A DNA stretch of 64,000 nucleotides from Periconia sp. R9002. Lineage: Eukaryota > Ascomycota > Dothideomycetes > Pleosporales > Periconiaceae. The stretch lies in NCBI GenBank assembly GCA_023627715.1, contig JAMAHW010000071.1, positions 62,001-126,000 of the forward strand, given 5' to 3'. The position numbers and the translations under genes are program-made. The notes beneath the pieces are model-generated. The model had not been told where the DNA came from, made no database searches, and saw only the letters and a list, made by a program, of their open reading frames with translations. Positions within the stretch are counted from its first letter, which is position 1; the number at the start of each line of letters is the position of its first letter. Below are positions 44,962-55,906 of the stretch, piece after piece.

Positions 44962-45657
44962 CACGACGAGCAGAGTTGAGATTTATATGCGTTGTTCTTC
45001 GAAGAAAAGCCAGTTGCAGCCCTTTGTTTGGTAAGCGCCCTTGGTGGAGAGCAACTTCTCGATAGCGTCAGCCCCAGCAACCCAGTCCAATCGATAGCCA
45101 AAATGCATCAGCAGTGTATCAGCAGTGCGCCCTTTCCGCCACAGAATTTTCAATTGGTATCAGCCCATGTTGATTGAAAGAAAAATAAACAATTCGGGAG
45201 GTCGATAGGTGGGGATGAGTACCTAGTAGAAGGGCGCAAGTAGGATTTGAAGCGGGTGGTTGCCTGGCGCACATGCCCGTTCAATCGCACTATTCCCGAA
45301 TGGGTGATGTACGAGATCATCACGTCCAACAAAAAAGGGTTTACCGTGAAGACCAGGTAGGGCGGATGCAGTGAATTGATCCAATGTAATTATTCAAACA
45401 CTTAACCAAAAATATGCACGTGCATGTGTGGAGAAATGAATCGAACATCAATCTCACTCGGGGCAACCGTTGTACAAGATTCAAACCGACATCGTCATCT
45501 CAACTCAACAGGGTCATTGTTTCCTGTTCTGTGGAGACAGAAAATTTGCAAGTTTTGTGTAATAGAAAATTTGAGGAGGCATACTTACATATGTATAAAT
45601 CAACGTTGTCATGATATCATCAATATAACTATCAATTCTGCAATAGATAAACTAAAA
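44962..45657. other. Intergenic
   Basis: 0.7 kb upstream of the RVT gene and downstream of the catalase-like gene. Nothing recognised. Confidence 0.4.
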
Positions 45658-47049
45658 TCATGTCACCGCCAAAGGTCCGGTACCCCCTTGATATCGCAGA
45701 GACAGAGATGGTGCAGGCACTGGGCATGGCACTTCATTGAGACTTTCTGGCTCAATGTAATCCTTGTAACCGTTTACTCTCAATCTCAGCTTCCTACTTT
45801 CCGCATATACCACTCTCCGCATCCTGTTCGTGCCGCCGAGTGGCTGATGCGACTTCAAGCCGTGCCAGCTGTTCACCGTTATACGATCATCCCACCTGTG
45901 GAGAAACCATTAATCATGGAGTATCGAGATTAATTGGCGGCGCTGCACTCACCAGGTTCTAAACTCCGGCAACCAACTATCTTGAGGAGGAAACTCGATT
46001 GTTGCAATCTGCTCAAACGGATATTTTTGGGGGTCCCACTCTACGCCAATATCCTCGACAGGCTGCTCATTCAAATCTTGCAGAAGCTGTGCACAGAAAG
46101 CATACTTGACCTCGTGCTTGAGGTGGAAGTCACGCAATTCCTGCGATATGACGTTGATTGGATCGGATTCTCTGATCTCGCTGTCTTCGATCTTGATTTG
46201 CGCTTCGCCGAGGGGGAACACGCCGAATTTTGCCACATAATCTCCAAAACGGTAGGCGGATTGGGAATATTCGGGCATAGCGACCACTTGTATAGTTAGT
46301 ATCAATGTGTCATTCCAAGCTAATGAGGGATTGACTCGCTGTGTTGACGTGGCAATTGTGAGCCTAGGGTCGCAACATCTGCATCGACGCGTTTTGCTTG
46401 CTCTTCGGCAAATTTCGGTATGTCATTCCAATTCCTCTCCAATGAATCTGCAATCTCGAATGTTGTTTTTGGATCCCGTAATTCAAGAACGGGGTAGTTG
46501 TTGAATGTCCAATCCTGTGTCTTCTTATCTTGGCCCCACAGCTTCTCGCCTTCAACCCCGAATATCTTCATACCGATACCTCTTGGTGCTGGAACATTAT
46601 CCGGGACTATCTTCGGCGTAAGTGAAGAGTATCGCATGATCGTGTTATGAGTTCCGGGTTTTGCGAACATGCCTTGGGCAAGATGCGAGGGAAGGTTGTC
46701 ATGAACTATGAATTTCCCCATTACACACGTCGAGGATGTTAGACAAGTGTTCATGATTTGGTCCAAAGTGACTTACACCTTGCGTTTTTAGATGTGTGCC
46801 TCGCAAGCAGTGCATATGCTCGTTGAAGTTCATCATCTGGAAACGATTGAACTGTTCTGCGACTTCCTTTATGTCTTTTGCCTCCTCCGGATGTATCTTC
46901 TCTACGCCTTCGGTATCCCATTTGATATATTTACCAGGAGCTGGTTTATTCTGACCACCTGATTTGACTGTTCCATTAGCAATCTTGCCGTTGTTGATGT
47001 TTTGAATTTTGTGATACCCAACAGGGCAGGCAATTTTGGTTCCATTCAT
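45658..47049 (-). CDS. Catalase-fold heme protein (catalase-related)
   Basis: Four exons: 47049-46779, 46705-46349, 46286-45953 and 45895-45658; 399 aa, phase-consistent. Marks of the catalase core: distal His in LRGTHLKTQ, HDNLPSHLAQGMFAKPGTH, RYSSLTP, distal Asn in DWTFNNYPVLELRDP, proximal YSQSAYRFGDYVAKFGVFP with the R...Y heme ligand, and the C-terminal NSWHGLKSHQPLGGTNRMRR. It resembles the short fungal catalase-like proteins of about 400 aa rather than true catalases. It may act on hydroperoxides; the reaction is unproven. Intron 1 is odd: the acceptor predicted by homology lacks AG, and the only AG in phase drops about six residues of a conserved strand (see findings). Divergent from the next gene. 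Confidence 0.8.
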
Positions 47050-47656
47050 AGTGAGTTGTACTGAGGCTCAACCATCAGTTGATTCAACAATGAGCGCATG
47101 GAATGTTTCCCTTTTATCAGTACATATACACTAGGTGAGTCCCCCGCAGACAAATTTAGGGCCGATTATGATAATACATATGCGGATGAATAAATAGTAC
47201 CGAAATGCTGCTTAGGCTATCCTTACCCACGTAATGACTCATCGGCGTAGACTAGCAAGAAGTATGCGGAGTGAATCTTACACAGGGCATGGTTCCAGGT
47301 ATGCCGAATGGCTGAACTAAAAAATACACCATGCATTGCCCTCATTAGCAGATGTGATCAATTCCAAATCATCACCGTTTTGCAACGTTGGACCACTCTC
47401 TGCGATGTGGACTTTCATGGTGGCGTACAGCAACACTTCTGAATCGCGCCAAAATATCGATCGATATAAAAACAGCTGAGAAAATAGCGAAGATTTAGTC
47501 AACAAGTGCAAATACAAAGGTATCCGTAATCTCTCTTGATTACTTTGTTCGGCTAGCGTCGAGTGGCTGTGTGGTGCATCTCCGAAGCTTCCGCCCTACT
47601 ACTAAAGCCGTTCCTTTGAAGAGTGTCTTACATGTCAATTACTACCGAATATACCG
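47050..47656. promoter_or_regulatory. Shared divergent promoter interval
   Basis: 607 bp between the starts of the catalase-like gene (minus) and the Zn2Cys6 regulator (plus). Head-to-head placement suggests possible co-regulation. No specific motif is claimed. Confidence 0.35.
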
Positions 47657-49324
47657 ATGCTACGAACAAGGGCGGCTCGTGTTTGCGAATACTGTCATGA
47701 TCACAAGCTACGCTGTGATATTGACAAAAAGAATTTGTCGTGCTCACGATGTGTAGCACGCGGCGATGCTTGTACAATTCGTGTCCGGAAACTTTACAGG
47801 TCACTCTGGATCTATTCCTAGTTTTTTGAAGATATGCTAAGTCATAGTTGTAGCTCACAGAAGAGAGGGACTCGCCGCAAGAGAAAGCCATCTCTTGACC
47901 AGAAAAAAAGCAACGAAGATGTACCCAATGACATTGCCAAAATAGTGGCAGCCTCGATCCCCGAACCAAGCTCAAGAATCGTGCCAATATTCGTAGGCGA
48001 TGGTGGCTATGGCGCGATTCTAAATAGCACAGCAAAACGCAACCAGATATCGCACTTCAATATTCCTGCTGCCGCAGGAAAGTCCCTTGCTCCCGAAGAT
48101 CTCCAATACCTCAATCTCAAAGGATGCTTCACGCTGCCCCCGGAAAGCTCAGAGCTCATTACGGCATATTTCCGATTTGTACATCCGGGGTTCCCAGTAG
48201 TTGACGGAACTTCGTTTCTATCTCAGTACAACTCGCATGGCCTCAGTGGTGTCAATCTATTATTACTTTGGAGTATGTTCTCCGTGAGCGCAAGCTACGT
48301 TCCGAATCTACAGAAAAAGAAGGTCAAAGAGGAGTATATAAATCGTGCGAAGCTTCTTTTTGACCTTAGTCATGAGAATGATAAGATTATACTCATACAA
48401 TCTGCTCTTCTTCTAAGTTTCTGGTTCGCTGAGACTGAAGATGTGAAGCACTCGTGGTTTTGGACGAGCGCAGCATTCGGTATTGCGCAAACTCTTGGAT
48501 TGTACCGGCAAGTTCAATCAGCTTCTTGGCGCGTCGTATGGAAGTGCTGTCTGTTTCGCGACGTCTGGCTAGCTTTTGGTATGGGCAGACCGCTTCGTAT
48601 CAATATTACCGACTGCGATAGATCAGATTTGGAAGATGCAGTGGCGCCTTTTACAGATCTGATGTTACATGGCGAGTTGGTCTACAGTCAGCAAGAAGCA
48701 GTAGAGCTTGGGAGGATGTGGCAGAACTTGAACGATGTAACCGATTTTCTCCGCGAGGTTCTGACTGCTCCAACAATACCATCTCTGCGAGTTAGGACAA
48801 TCAAGAATAGCATTAATCTTGAATTCAAAAACAAGGCAGTACCAGATAAGCTGGCTCATGTGCACTGGCACTTGCGGCTTCACCAACAAGCTGCGCTGAT
48901 CGCGTCTGCAAGGCGCTCTGAAGCGAAAGAAGACCTAACAACTTCATCAGACAATACAATCACGATGATACTGGAGTTTCTCCAGAATATGAACTCGATG
49001 AATATACAGCCGGCACCTTTCACTATACCCCTCATCGTTCCAGCAATGACTACATATCTTAGAGTGTCGGAAAAGAAGGACGATCGCAACACAGCGAACC
49101 AAAAACTCGATATACTTATCCGATTTTTAACAGCTATCGAGGATAACTATCCGGCTGCTTCCATATTAAAGCGGGTTTGTGCTGCATCAAGAGAAGCAAT
49201 AACAGCTAGTATATCAAACACACAATTCTTTGAGCAGAAGCCTTCATTATTTCCGCTTCCTCCAAGCCACTCGACTTTTGCGTTGCGTCAAGACATAGAC
49301 TGGTTTAGCAGTGAAATCTTTTGA
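47657..49324 (+). CDS. Zn2Cys6 transcription factor with fungal-trans domain
   Basis: Two exons: 47657-47799 and 47854-49324; 537 aa. Exon 1 encodes the zinc cluster CEYCHDHKLRCD then CSRCVARGDAC (C-x2-C-x6-C-x8-C-x2-C-x6-C). The acceptor at 47853 was chosen by phase and leads into SSQKRGTRRKRKPS, a basic stretch. The middle-homology domain has ITAYFRFVHPGFPVVD, LLFDLSHENDKIILIQSALL, FWFAETEDVKHSWFWTSAAF and DVWLAFGMGRPLRI. This is a nuclear regulator. It sits between the divergent catalase-like gene and a co-oriented FMN dehydrogenase, which it might control (inference). Confidence 0.88.
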
Positions 49325-49630
49325 TTTCTCAGCAATTCAGAAAGTAACCGCCAAACTGTGTTCAAACTTTGCATTCCCACATTTTTTTGTCCTCCCATTT
49401 AGCATTGCGATGGTGATCATAGGGGTGTCAGTGCGGCTGACAGTTCATTGCGCTCGGTATATTCGGTACATTCGAACGTCCAGCTACACCAGAAAAGGGC
49501 AATCCAACGCGCGTTCCTGGTTACAAGAATTATAGTAAAACTGTACAATTTTTTTCTCATATATAAGCTATTCAGCAATGCTTTTGTTCGTCCATCATCA
49601 GTCACTCACTTTTCCTTTCCATCAACAATC
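49325..49630. promoter_or_regulatory. Promoter interval of the FMN dehydrogenase
   Basis: 306 bp. It includes TATATAAG at 49560-49567, 64 bases before the start codon at 49631, followed by a pyrimidine-rich leader. A good core-promoter candidate. Confidence 0.45.
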
Positions 49631-51132
49631 ATGAGATTCCAGAATTTGTTACGGCAGCTTGCCGTGTCAAACATTGTTTTACTCTTGGTTTCCGCCCAAT
49701 CTGCTCAACAACTTATCGATGCTGTTCTCAATCCCTCTGCAAACCAAACTCATTACTCTTCGTACTCAACCGCCATCTACTTCAATTACACTCTCTACAA
49801 TCAGACGCCTGTTGCCTCAACAAACTATGATCGGCTCGAGGCTTCGGCGAAAAAAATCCTACCACCACATGCTTATGACTATGCAGCCGGCGGTGTAGGA
49901 CTAGAAAAGACCGTTGATGCGAACAGACAAGCATTTGACATGGTAATTTTATCTTCATGCTACAATCCCGAACAATCAAAGCTTAAACATGCGAAATCTA
50001 GTGGCAGATCCTCCCACGCGTGATGCGTCCTGTCCTTCCCGCGCGCAACCTCAGCAGGGTAATCTTCAATCGCACCCTCCCAGCTCCGATCGTGATGGCA
50101 CCAGTCGGAGTTCAAACTCTTTTCCACCCGGACGGCGAGCGCGCGACATCAAAGGTCTTCGGCGAGCAGGGGTTACCTTACACATTAAGCACCGCAACCA
50201 GCACTGGGTTTGCCGACGTCGCTGCTTCAAACGGCGAAGGCAACCCACGTTGGTATCAGCTCTACTGGCCTTCCGACGACGACCTCACGCGCTCATATCT
50301 CCGCACCGCTCAAGCAAATGGATATGAAGTTCTTGTTGTGACCGTCGATACATGGGATCTCGGCTGGCGGACGCGAGATCTTGATCGGGGGTATTTCCCC
50401 TTTATTCAAGGCGTTGGTGTGCAGATTGGGTTGGAAGACCCGACCGCACATGAGAAGCTGGGGTTCAACGCGCTCGCCCCAAATGCGACTGCGGAGCAGA
50501 AGCAGACGGCTGCGCTATATCACGTTATTACCACGTCGAGGGGAGTGAGCCCCGTGTGGGAGAATTTGTGGAAATTGAGAGAAATTTGGGGGGATAAGCC
50601 CATTGTTCTTAAGGGCGTGCAAAGTGTCGAGGATGCAAAGTTGGCGGTGAAGTGGGGGATTGATGGGATCATCGTCAGTAACGTATGTTTTCCATTCTAT
50701 CGAGATTATCAAGGCTGTTTGCTAATATGAGGAAGCATGGTGGACGTCAAATCGACGGTGCAGTAGGCTCCTTATCCGTCTTACCAGATATCGTCGATGC
50801 GGTGAAAGGCAAGATGACCGTAGGATTTGATGGTGGAATTCGTACTGGAGCCGACATGTAAGTTACAAGTCCTTCATTGCGCTATAAAATTGTCCATCAG
50901 CTCACCATGCTCCAGATTCAAGGCAGTAGCCCTCGGTGCCGATTTTGTACAACTGGGCCGCCCAGTTTTGTGGGGACTTGCTCACAAGGGCGACAAAGGC
51001 GTGCGACACGTGCTAAAGAGCTTGCTTGCTGAATTCGAGCTGACTGTCGGCCTGAGCGGTTGTCAGAATCTTGGAGAAGTTACAAAAGAACTTGTTAAGA
51101 GGGTGAAGGGTTTTGAAAACACGAGTAGGTAG
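49631..51132 (+). CDS. Secreted FMN-dependent alpha-hydroxy acid dehydrogenase
   Basis: Four exons: 49631-49942, 50002-50682, 50736-50857 and 50916-51132; 443 aa. N-terminal signal-like segment QLAVSNIVLLLVSAQSA, then several N-x-S/T sequons (NQT, NYT, NRT, NAT). The FMN TIM barrel shows PHAYDYAAGGVGLEKT, LPAPIVMAPVGVQTLFHPDG, YQLYWPSDDD, TVDTWDLGWRTRDLDRGY, the catalytic Lys in PIVLKGVQS, the catalytic His/Arg in SNHGGRQIDG, and phosphate-binding GFDGGIRTGADIFKAVALGA. The family oxidises L-lactate or related 2-hydroxy acids. A signal peptide is unusual for this fold. Its 3' end is partly duplicated at 52147-52230. Confidence 0.92.
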
Positions 51133-51200
51133 CCTAAAGATACTCGTCATAGCCGCGGCCTCAAGCCCTATCTATCTTACGCTCAGATTTGAAACCCCTT

Positions 51201-51606
51201 TCACACTACATCTGCAAACCAGTGATGTGACAAGGCTTCATGGGCTGTGATCCGTCCCTTCGGGTCAATATTCGTCATCTTTCCGACTAGGTCCTTGAAT
51301 TCTGGCTCAATATCTTTCCACAGCGCGAACGGCTCCCGAGGAAGGTCTTTGTTAAACCCCTCTGCAATCACGGTGAATATTTGGGTCCAAGGGCTATCTC
51401 CTAGATACTGGAGCAGACCACCCGCTGTAAATGTCTTGAAAATATTTAAAGTCGTTCTCTGGCACACTCTTCAAGACATATTGCTGGTTACCAGCTCTGC
51501 AGATGAGGGGTTGGTAGATTGTAAAACTTCCATAGTAGGTAGACCTACGAAGCAAGATACACTCGTCCAAGCGGTCCTGGTTTCTCCTGTAGAATTCTTT
51601 CAACAA
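51201..51606 (-). pseudogene. Protein kinase pseudogene lacking the catalytic core
   Basis: Two pieces of one kinase in different frames. The upstream piece has QQYVLKSVPENDFKYFQDIY, the N-lobe strand 3/helix C region of a fungal-specific kinase family. It is followed within ten bases by GGLLQYLGDSPWTQIF, EGFNKDLPREPFALWKDIEP, FKDLVGKMTNIDPKGRITAH and EALSHHWF, the end of the C-lobe. Everything between (catalytic HRD, DFG, activation loop and APE) is missing. The frame shift and the deletion make it dead. Confidence 0.75.
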
Positions 51607-52146
51607 GGTACGATTGGCCTACGGCTCGCGTGATCGTAGTCATGAGTGACTGGGAGTGACGAGTTCTGTGTAGGAGTAGGGTTTAAGAGGTAGTAACGCG
51701 TCGCGCATGCACGCGTGGCGAAAGGAAAGCGGTTCAACGACTGGCATGTGCCCTTCATATACCGAGCACAAGGACAGAGTACGCTGTTAAGGAGTAGAGT
51801 GAGGGGGTGATTGCGGAGCGCGTAAGAAACGAGGCTCTCGTGCTCTGTACGCGAGTGACGGTCCTGGGTCCTCTCCAACCAATCAAATACGATTTTCACC
51901 TCAATTAGCGCTTGCTGGCTAGCTGCGGAGTACATCACATCATTTCTTTACCCGTTCTAGAGAGCATCCTTTTGCTATCCTGTTGTCGAACACTGAATAC
52001 CCACCCTCATTACCTTAGGAACTTTTCTCTTCGTGCGTCACATCGCTAGAGCAGCTATACCGCACCTTTCATGCGGCATAGTCAATGCCGTATGTGATCG
52101 CTCGCTGTGGCCTGCTTCTGCGCTGTCACAGGCGTTTCGTGTCCAT

Positions 52147-52230
52147 TGCGAGCTGGATCGTGGCTCGCACCACCCTCAGAATCTTGGAGAAGTTACAAGA
52201 GAACTTGTTACGAGGGTGAAGAGGTTTTGA
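52147..52230 (+). pseudogene. Duplicated 3' end of the FMN dehydrogenase gene
   Basis: Encodes QNLGEVTRELVTRVKRF and a stop, matching QNLGEVTKELVKRVKGF at the true gene end (51062-51117). About 50 of 56 bases agree over that stretch, with weaker similarity upstream. No rest of the gene is nearby. The kinase relic lies between the two copies. Confidence 0.75.
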
Positions 52231-52685
52231 AAGCACAACGTGCTAACCCAATTATATTAAAAATTTATGGCTTATAAACAATTAATTGAAATTATTCACG
52301 GTATTAAACTATGGTGGAAGAGATCAAAGATAGCGTCCTTGGCTGGGACTTATACATAGATAAATGGTTGTTGCGTAATTGAGGAGCCTGGTTGATGATT
52401 CATCTCTTCCCAGCAAAACCATCCTCCATCCACCATCCAACTTCCGCCCAACTCCCGCTTTCCACTGGCGAGTATCCGATTATTAACACCACTTGAAGCT
52501 GTCGTGTCAAATATAATTAATTTTTATTTGTCTGTTCTACGTTGTCGCGTCGCGATGGCTATTTATGCTCATTGATGTCTGCTGTCTGCAACTTATAATT
52601 CATGCCCACTACTTGCAATTTTCATACCTCACAAACAAAATAACTTCATCTACACAAAGCTCGACTACATTCCCCTATCGAGAGC
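52231..52685. other. Intergenic, AT-rich
   Basis: AT-rich DNA (52240-52320) leading to the promoter of the F-box-like gene. A 16-base word at 52433-52448 recurs at 61057-61072. No gene. Confidence 0.4.
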
Positions 52686-53909
52686 ATGGAATCGCTCAAT
52701 TTAGCTGATACTGAGTGTTCTGGACCACCTCTAGATGATCGACTTCGGCAGCAATCCTGCGCTACCGTAGGCAGCGACACCGAAAAACAAGCTGTCCCTA
52801 CCGGAAATTTAGCCCCGCCGCTCCCTCACCTACCTGCGGAAATATGGTTTCGGATTATGGAGATAAATTACCCTCAATGTCATCGTTATACAGCTCGAAA
52901 AGGGCGGAGCCAAGATCTACGTCATCTCTCTTTAACCTGCCGGGAACTTCGTCCCATCGCGCAAGAAGTATTATTCAAATCCTCTGATGTTCCGCAGGGA
53001 AAAATGATATCGTATATTCTGGCTCTTTTCCAGAGGCCTGATCTCGCCCCCAAGGTACAAGAGTTGTTTCATGACGAATCCTTGCCGATCGACTTTGAGC
53101 CTTCCCCGGAAGAAATCGAGAGTTGGATAAGCATAACACGATACGTGTATGGAATCGAATCGAGACCAATAAATACTGCAATTGTGGAAAGCCAAATGTC
53201 ACAATACCGACCAGAGCTAAGCATCACAGCTCTTTTGTTTACAAAAGCTCCGAATCTACAGCGTTTACTTCTCCACAACGGTCAAAGAAAATCTGTGTGG
53301 TGGGTGGACGATCCAACACGACGTGAATGGTGGGGGAAAGGCTGCATTTTCTTCCCCACGAACCATTGGTGCAAGTCCCCATGGAAGAAGTCAATAGAAG
53401 AAGACTTGTATAAAAATCTCCAGGAAATCTATATCGATAATCAAGTCGGATCACGGTGCTTGCGTGACTGCCTGAACCTCAAGCGAATTGGGATGCCCAT
53501 GTATTATATGGAGTGGCGTAACACCTCAGTTGTGTTGCCTAGAAGTTTGGAACATCTTCGTCTTGATCTTAAGAGCACGTGGGGTATGTGGGAGATTTGT
53601 TACTTGGACGAGGTGCTCGGCGATAACGAAAGTTTTCCGTGTCTCCACACTGTAGAGATCGGTGGCTTGATACATCTCTTTCAAGGCATATCTGAATTAT
53701 ACTTGGGCGATGACAGAGATTGGGATGAATGGGAGGGTACTTTGGATAATATCGAGGCCCGGGCATCATCAGCAGTGGCTGTTCAATTTCATGTCAAAGC
53801 TGGCGAAGACATTGCTGGTACAGGTAGCTTCCCTCAGGACCGCTATCTTACATGCCACACTTTACTCGAAATGGTGGATGATTTCTTGGAAAGGCTCGAT
53901 GACAAATGA
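52686..53909 (+). CDS. F-box-like protein, family member 1
   Basis: Single exon, 407 aa. After a 45-residue leader comes an F-box-like segment, PLPHLPAEIWFRIMEI, followed by RKGRSQDLRHLSLTCRELRP and IAQEVLFKSS. The same arrangement occurs in the genes at 57131 and 59738. The rest is probably a divergent leucine-rich region (ITALLFTKAPNLQRLLLHNG, NLQEIYID, LNLKRIGMP, SLEHLRLDL). It would be an SCF substrate receptor by family; target unknown. No intron is needed. Moderate GC, unlike the GC-rich genes to the left. Confidence 0.8.
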   Translation: MESLNLADTECSGPPLDDRLRQQSCATVGSDTEKQAVPTGNLAPPLPHLPAEIWFRIMEINYPQCHRYTARKGRSQDLRHLSLTCRELRPIAQEVLFKSSDVPQGKMISYILALFQRPDLAPKVQELFHDESLPIDFEPSPEEIESWISITRYVYGIESRPINTAIVESQMSQYRPELSITALLFTKAPNLQRLLLHNGQRKSVWWVDDPTRREWWGKGCIFFPTNHWCKSPWKKSIEEDLYKNLQEIYIDNQVGSRCLRDCLNLKRIGMPMYYMEWRNTSVVLPRSLEHLRLDLKSTWGMWEICYLDEVLGDNESFPCLHTVEIGGLIHLFQGISELYLGDDRDWDEWEGTLDNIEARASSAVAVQFHVKAGEDIAGTGSFPQDRYLTCHTLLEMVDDFLERLDDK

Positions 53910-54608
53910 TGTATTTATGTGGCTGTTCTTTGTGCACCTTACATGCGGAATTTCGGGCTGCAAGTCAAAGGTTGAAAGTCTGTTCTTTGACACCGACTTA
54001 GTCAAACAATTTGGTTCGTTTCATATTCAATCGGCATTCGAGTTTTCGTACCATTCTCTTTACTAAAATCTTTTCCTTGGAGAAGGGCAACTAGGATTCT
54101 TCTATGCTTGTCATCGTGCGTAGGCCTGATACCGGTAGGGTAGGTAGACTAGTGACCCATACTATATGATTCTTAGCGCAAATTATGCTCCATTACACGG
54201 TAGCACTGATCTTCAAGCACGGGTTTTCGCCTGATAGCAAGAACACAGATGCTCCAGCCACTCAGGCTTCACTACATAAGCGAAGGCTTGGCATTGCGGC
54301 AAAGCGATAACATTGGTACTTCAAATCTTAAGTTATGTTCTCACCGCTCTTCACTTTACAATCTTTCATCAAACCTAGGTGCTAAATGATCATTTACTGT
54401 GCATCGTGTGAGGGCCATATCCACAGTTCCACTCTCATTGCCTAGTTTTGACAACTCTTCTACCCACAGAGGTTCACTTGTCGGCAATACAGAGTGAACT
54501 GTTGGGCACAATCCCGTACCCACAGCTGCAACACGATTTCGGACTTGTCTTAATCGTGAAGAACTAACTCTTCCTGAACCTATATAACAAATAGCATTCT
54601 CCGTCATA
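53910..54608. other. Intergenic
   Basis: 0.7 kb between two plus-strand genes. A minus-strand open frame at 54356-54619 has no recognisable domain. Nothing else seen. Confidence 0.35.
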
Positions 54609-55906
54609 ATGTCGGGCAAGTATCCTCCAAAACATACCTTGAAAGTGCCAATCTAGATTAGTAAAGGATAAACCGTACTCTAATTTCCAATGGGACTATT
54701 TCTCCTCGCTTTCCGACGGCCCCTTGCGCGCACGGGCTGATTCATTTCTTTTCTCTGTGGATTGGGAAGCGCTCATCCACTACGCCTCTACTGTTAGAAA
54801 CGGAATGGAGTGCACATTGCTGCTGCCACATATTGGCCTTGGTTATAATCACATGGTTCGCATCATTCGTTTCGTGGATGGAATACAGTGGGCAGCACGA
54901 CTTCGACTTCCGCCTCTGGGGGATAAGGATGGTGACACACTTTCATATATCGCCGAGAGTATGGAGTCTGAAGCTAGCACAATCTCCTTTGTCAAGAAAA
55001 ACACTACAGTGCCTGTTCCAAAGGTATACGCATTCGAAAGCAACAGCAATTGTTCCGTAAAGGCGCCATTCATGCTCATGGAATGTCTTGATGGCAACGT
55101 AGGGATGGACCTAGGAATGGAAGTTCCATCTGAGCGCCAGCAGGATTTCTTCAAAGGCCTCGCAGAGATACACGTATGTGAATGACTACGCCAGGAGATA
55201 CTGTGACTCATTCTTATGTCAGGTCGAGCTTTCGACTATAAAGCTCCCCCTGATCGGAACTATCCAGAGAATTAATGAAGACGGCTCAATCCAGCAAGGC
55301 CCCATACCTGGGTTGGGCGGGCCATTTGCCACGGCCACAGAGTTCTTCCAAGCGTGGTGTGCTAAAGCCAAATTTGGTATATCAGATGATCGATTACCTT
55401 CCTTATGCGGGCCATTTGCTGCTGAAATTGTTCCAAGTGTTCAGTCCTTTCCGACGAAGCTAGCCATGATGGCTAGTAGCCTTTCAAAATTCGACAAGGG
55501 CCCATTTCCCCTCATACACGGTGATTTCGGTCATAACAACATTGTCGTAAATGATGAATACCGGATACTGGGTGTGATCGATTGGGAAATGGCGTTTGCG
55601 GCGCCTTGGGAGATTGCTGGAGATTTCCCCCTGACTCTGTCAACTGTCCCGCCTGCCATGGATGTACCAGCGAATTATGACGAAATGGGTAAACCAATCG
55701 ACCCGATCTTGACGCAAATATTTGCGAATCAGGATGGTTATATAGCTTATATAAAAGAAGCGGAAGAGGATAGAAGCATAACGGAATTGCCGCGTTTGTC
55801 CAATCTTCTACGAGATTCTCGCAAGCAACGCTTAATGACTGCCATGAGGCTCTATCTGTCGGAAAAGGTGGGGTTCTATTCCAATGTACTTCCAGAAGTT
55901 TCTTAA
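54609..55906 (+). CDS. Aminoglycoside phosphotransferase-like (APH) kinase
   Basis: The two main exons are certain: open frame up to 55173 and 55223-55906 (49-base intron). The N-terminal coding region is open back to about 54662 (DKPYSNFQWDYFSSLSDG) without an ATG, so I add a micro-exon with ATG at 54609. A GC-AG intron 54616-54661, or a very short GT-AG intron 54620-54656, both keep phase; about 400 aa. Kinase marks: IRFVDGIQWAARLRLP, FVKKNTTVPVPKVYAFES, FMLMECLDG, the Brenner motif IHGDFGHNNIVV and metal-binding VIDWEMAFAAPWE. APH-like fungal proteins phosphorylate unknown small molecules or are pseudo-kinases; key residues are intact here. Confidence 0.82.

Noticed and set aside
54356..54619. 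Minus-strand frame of 87 codons upstream of the APH gene
   Set aside because: No family resemblance; overlaps the inferred start region of a better gene.
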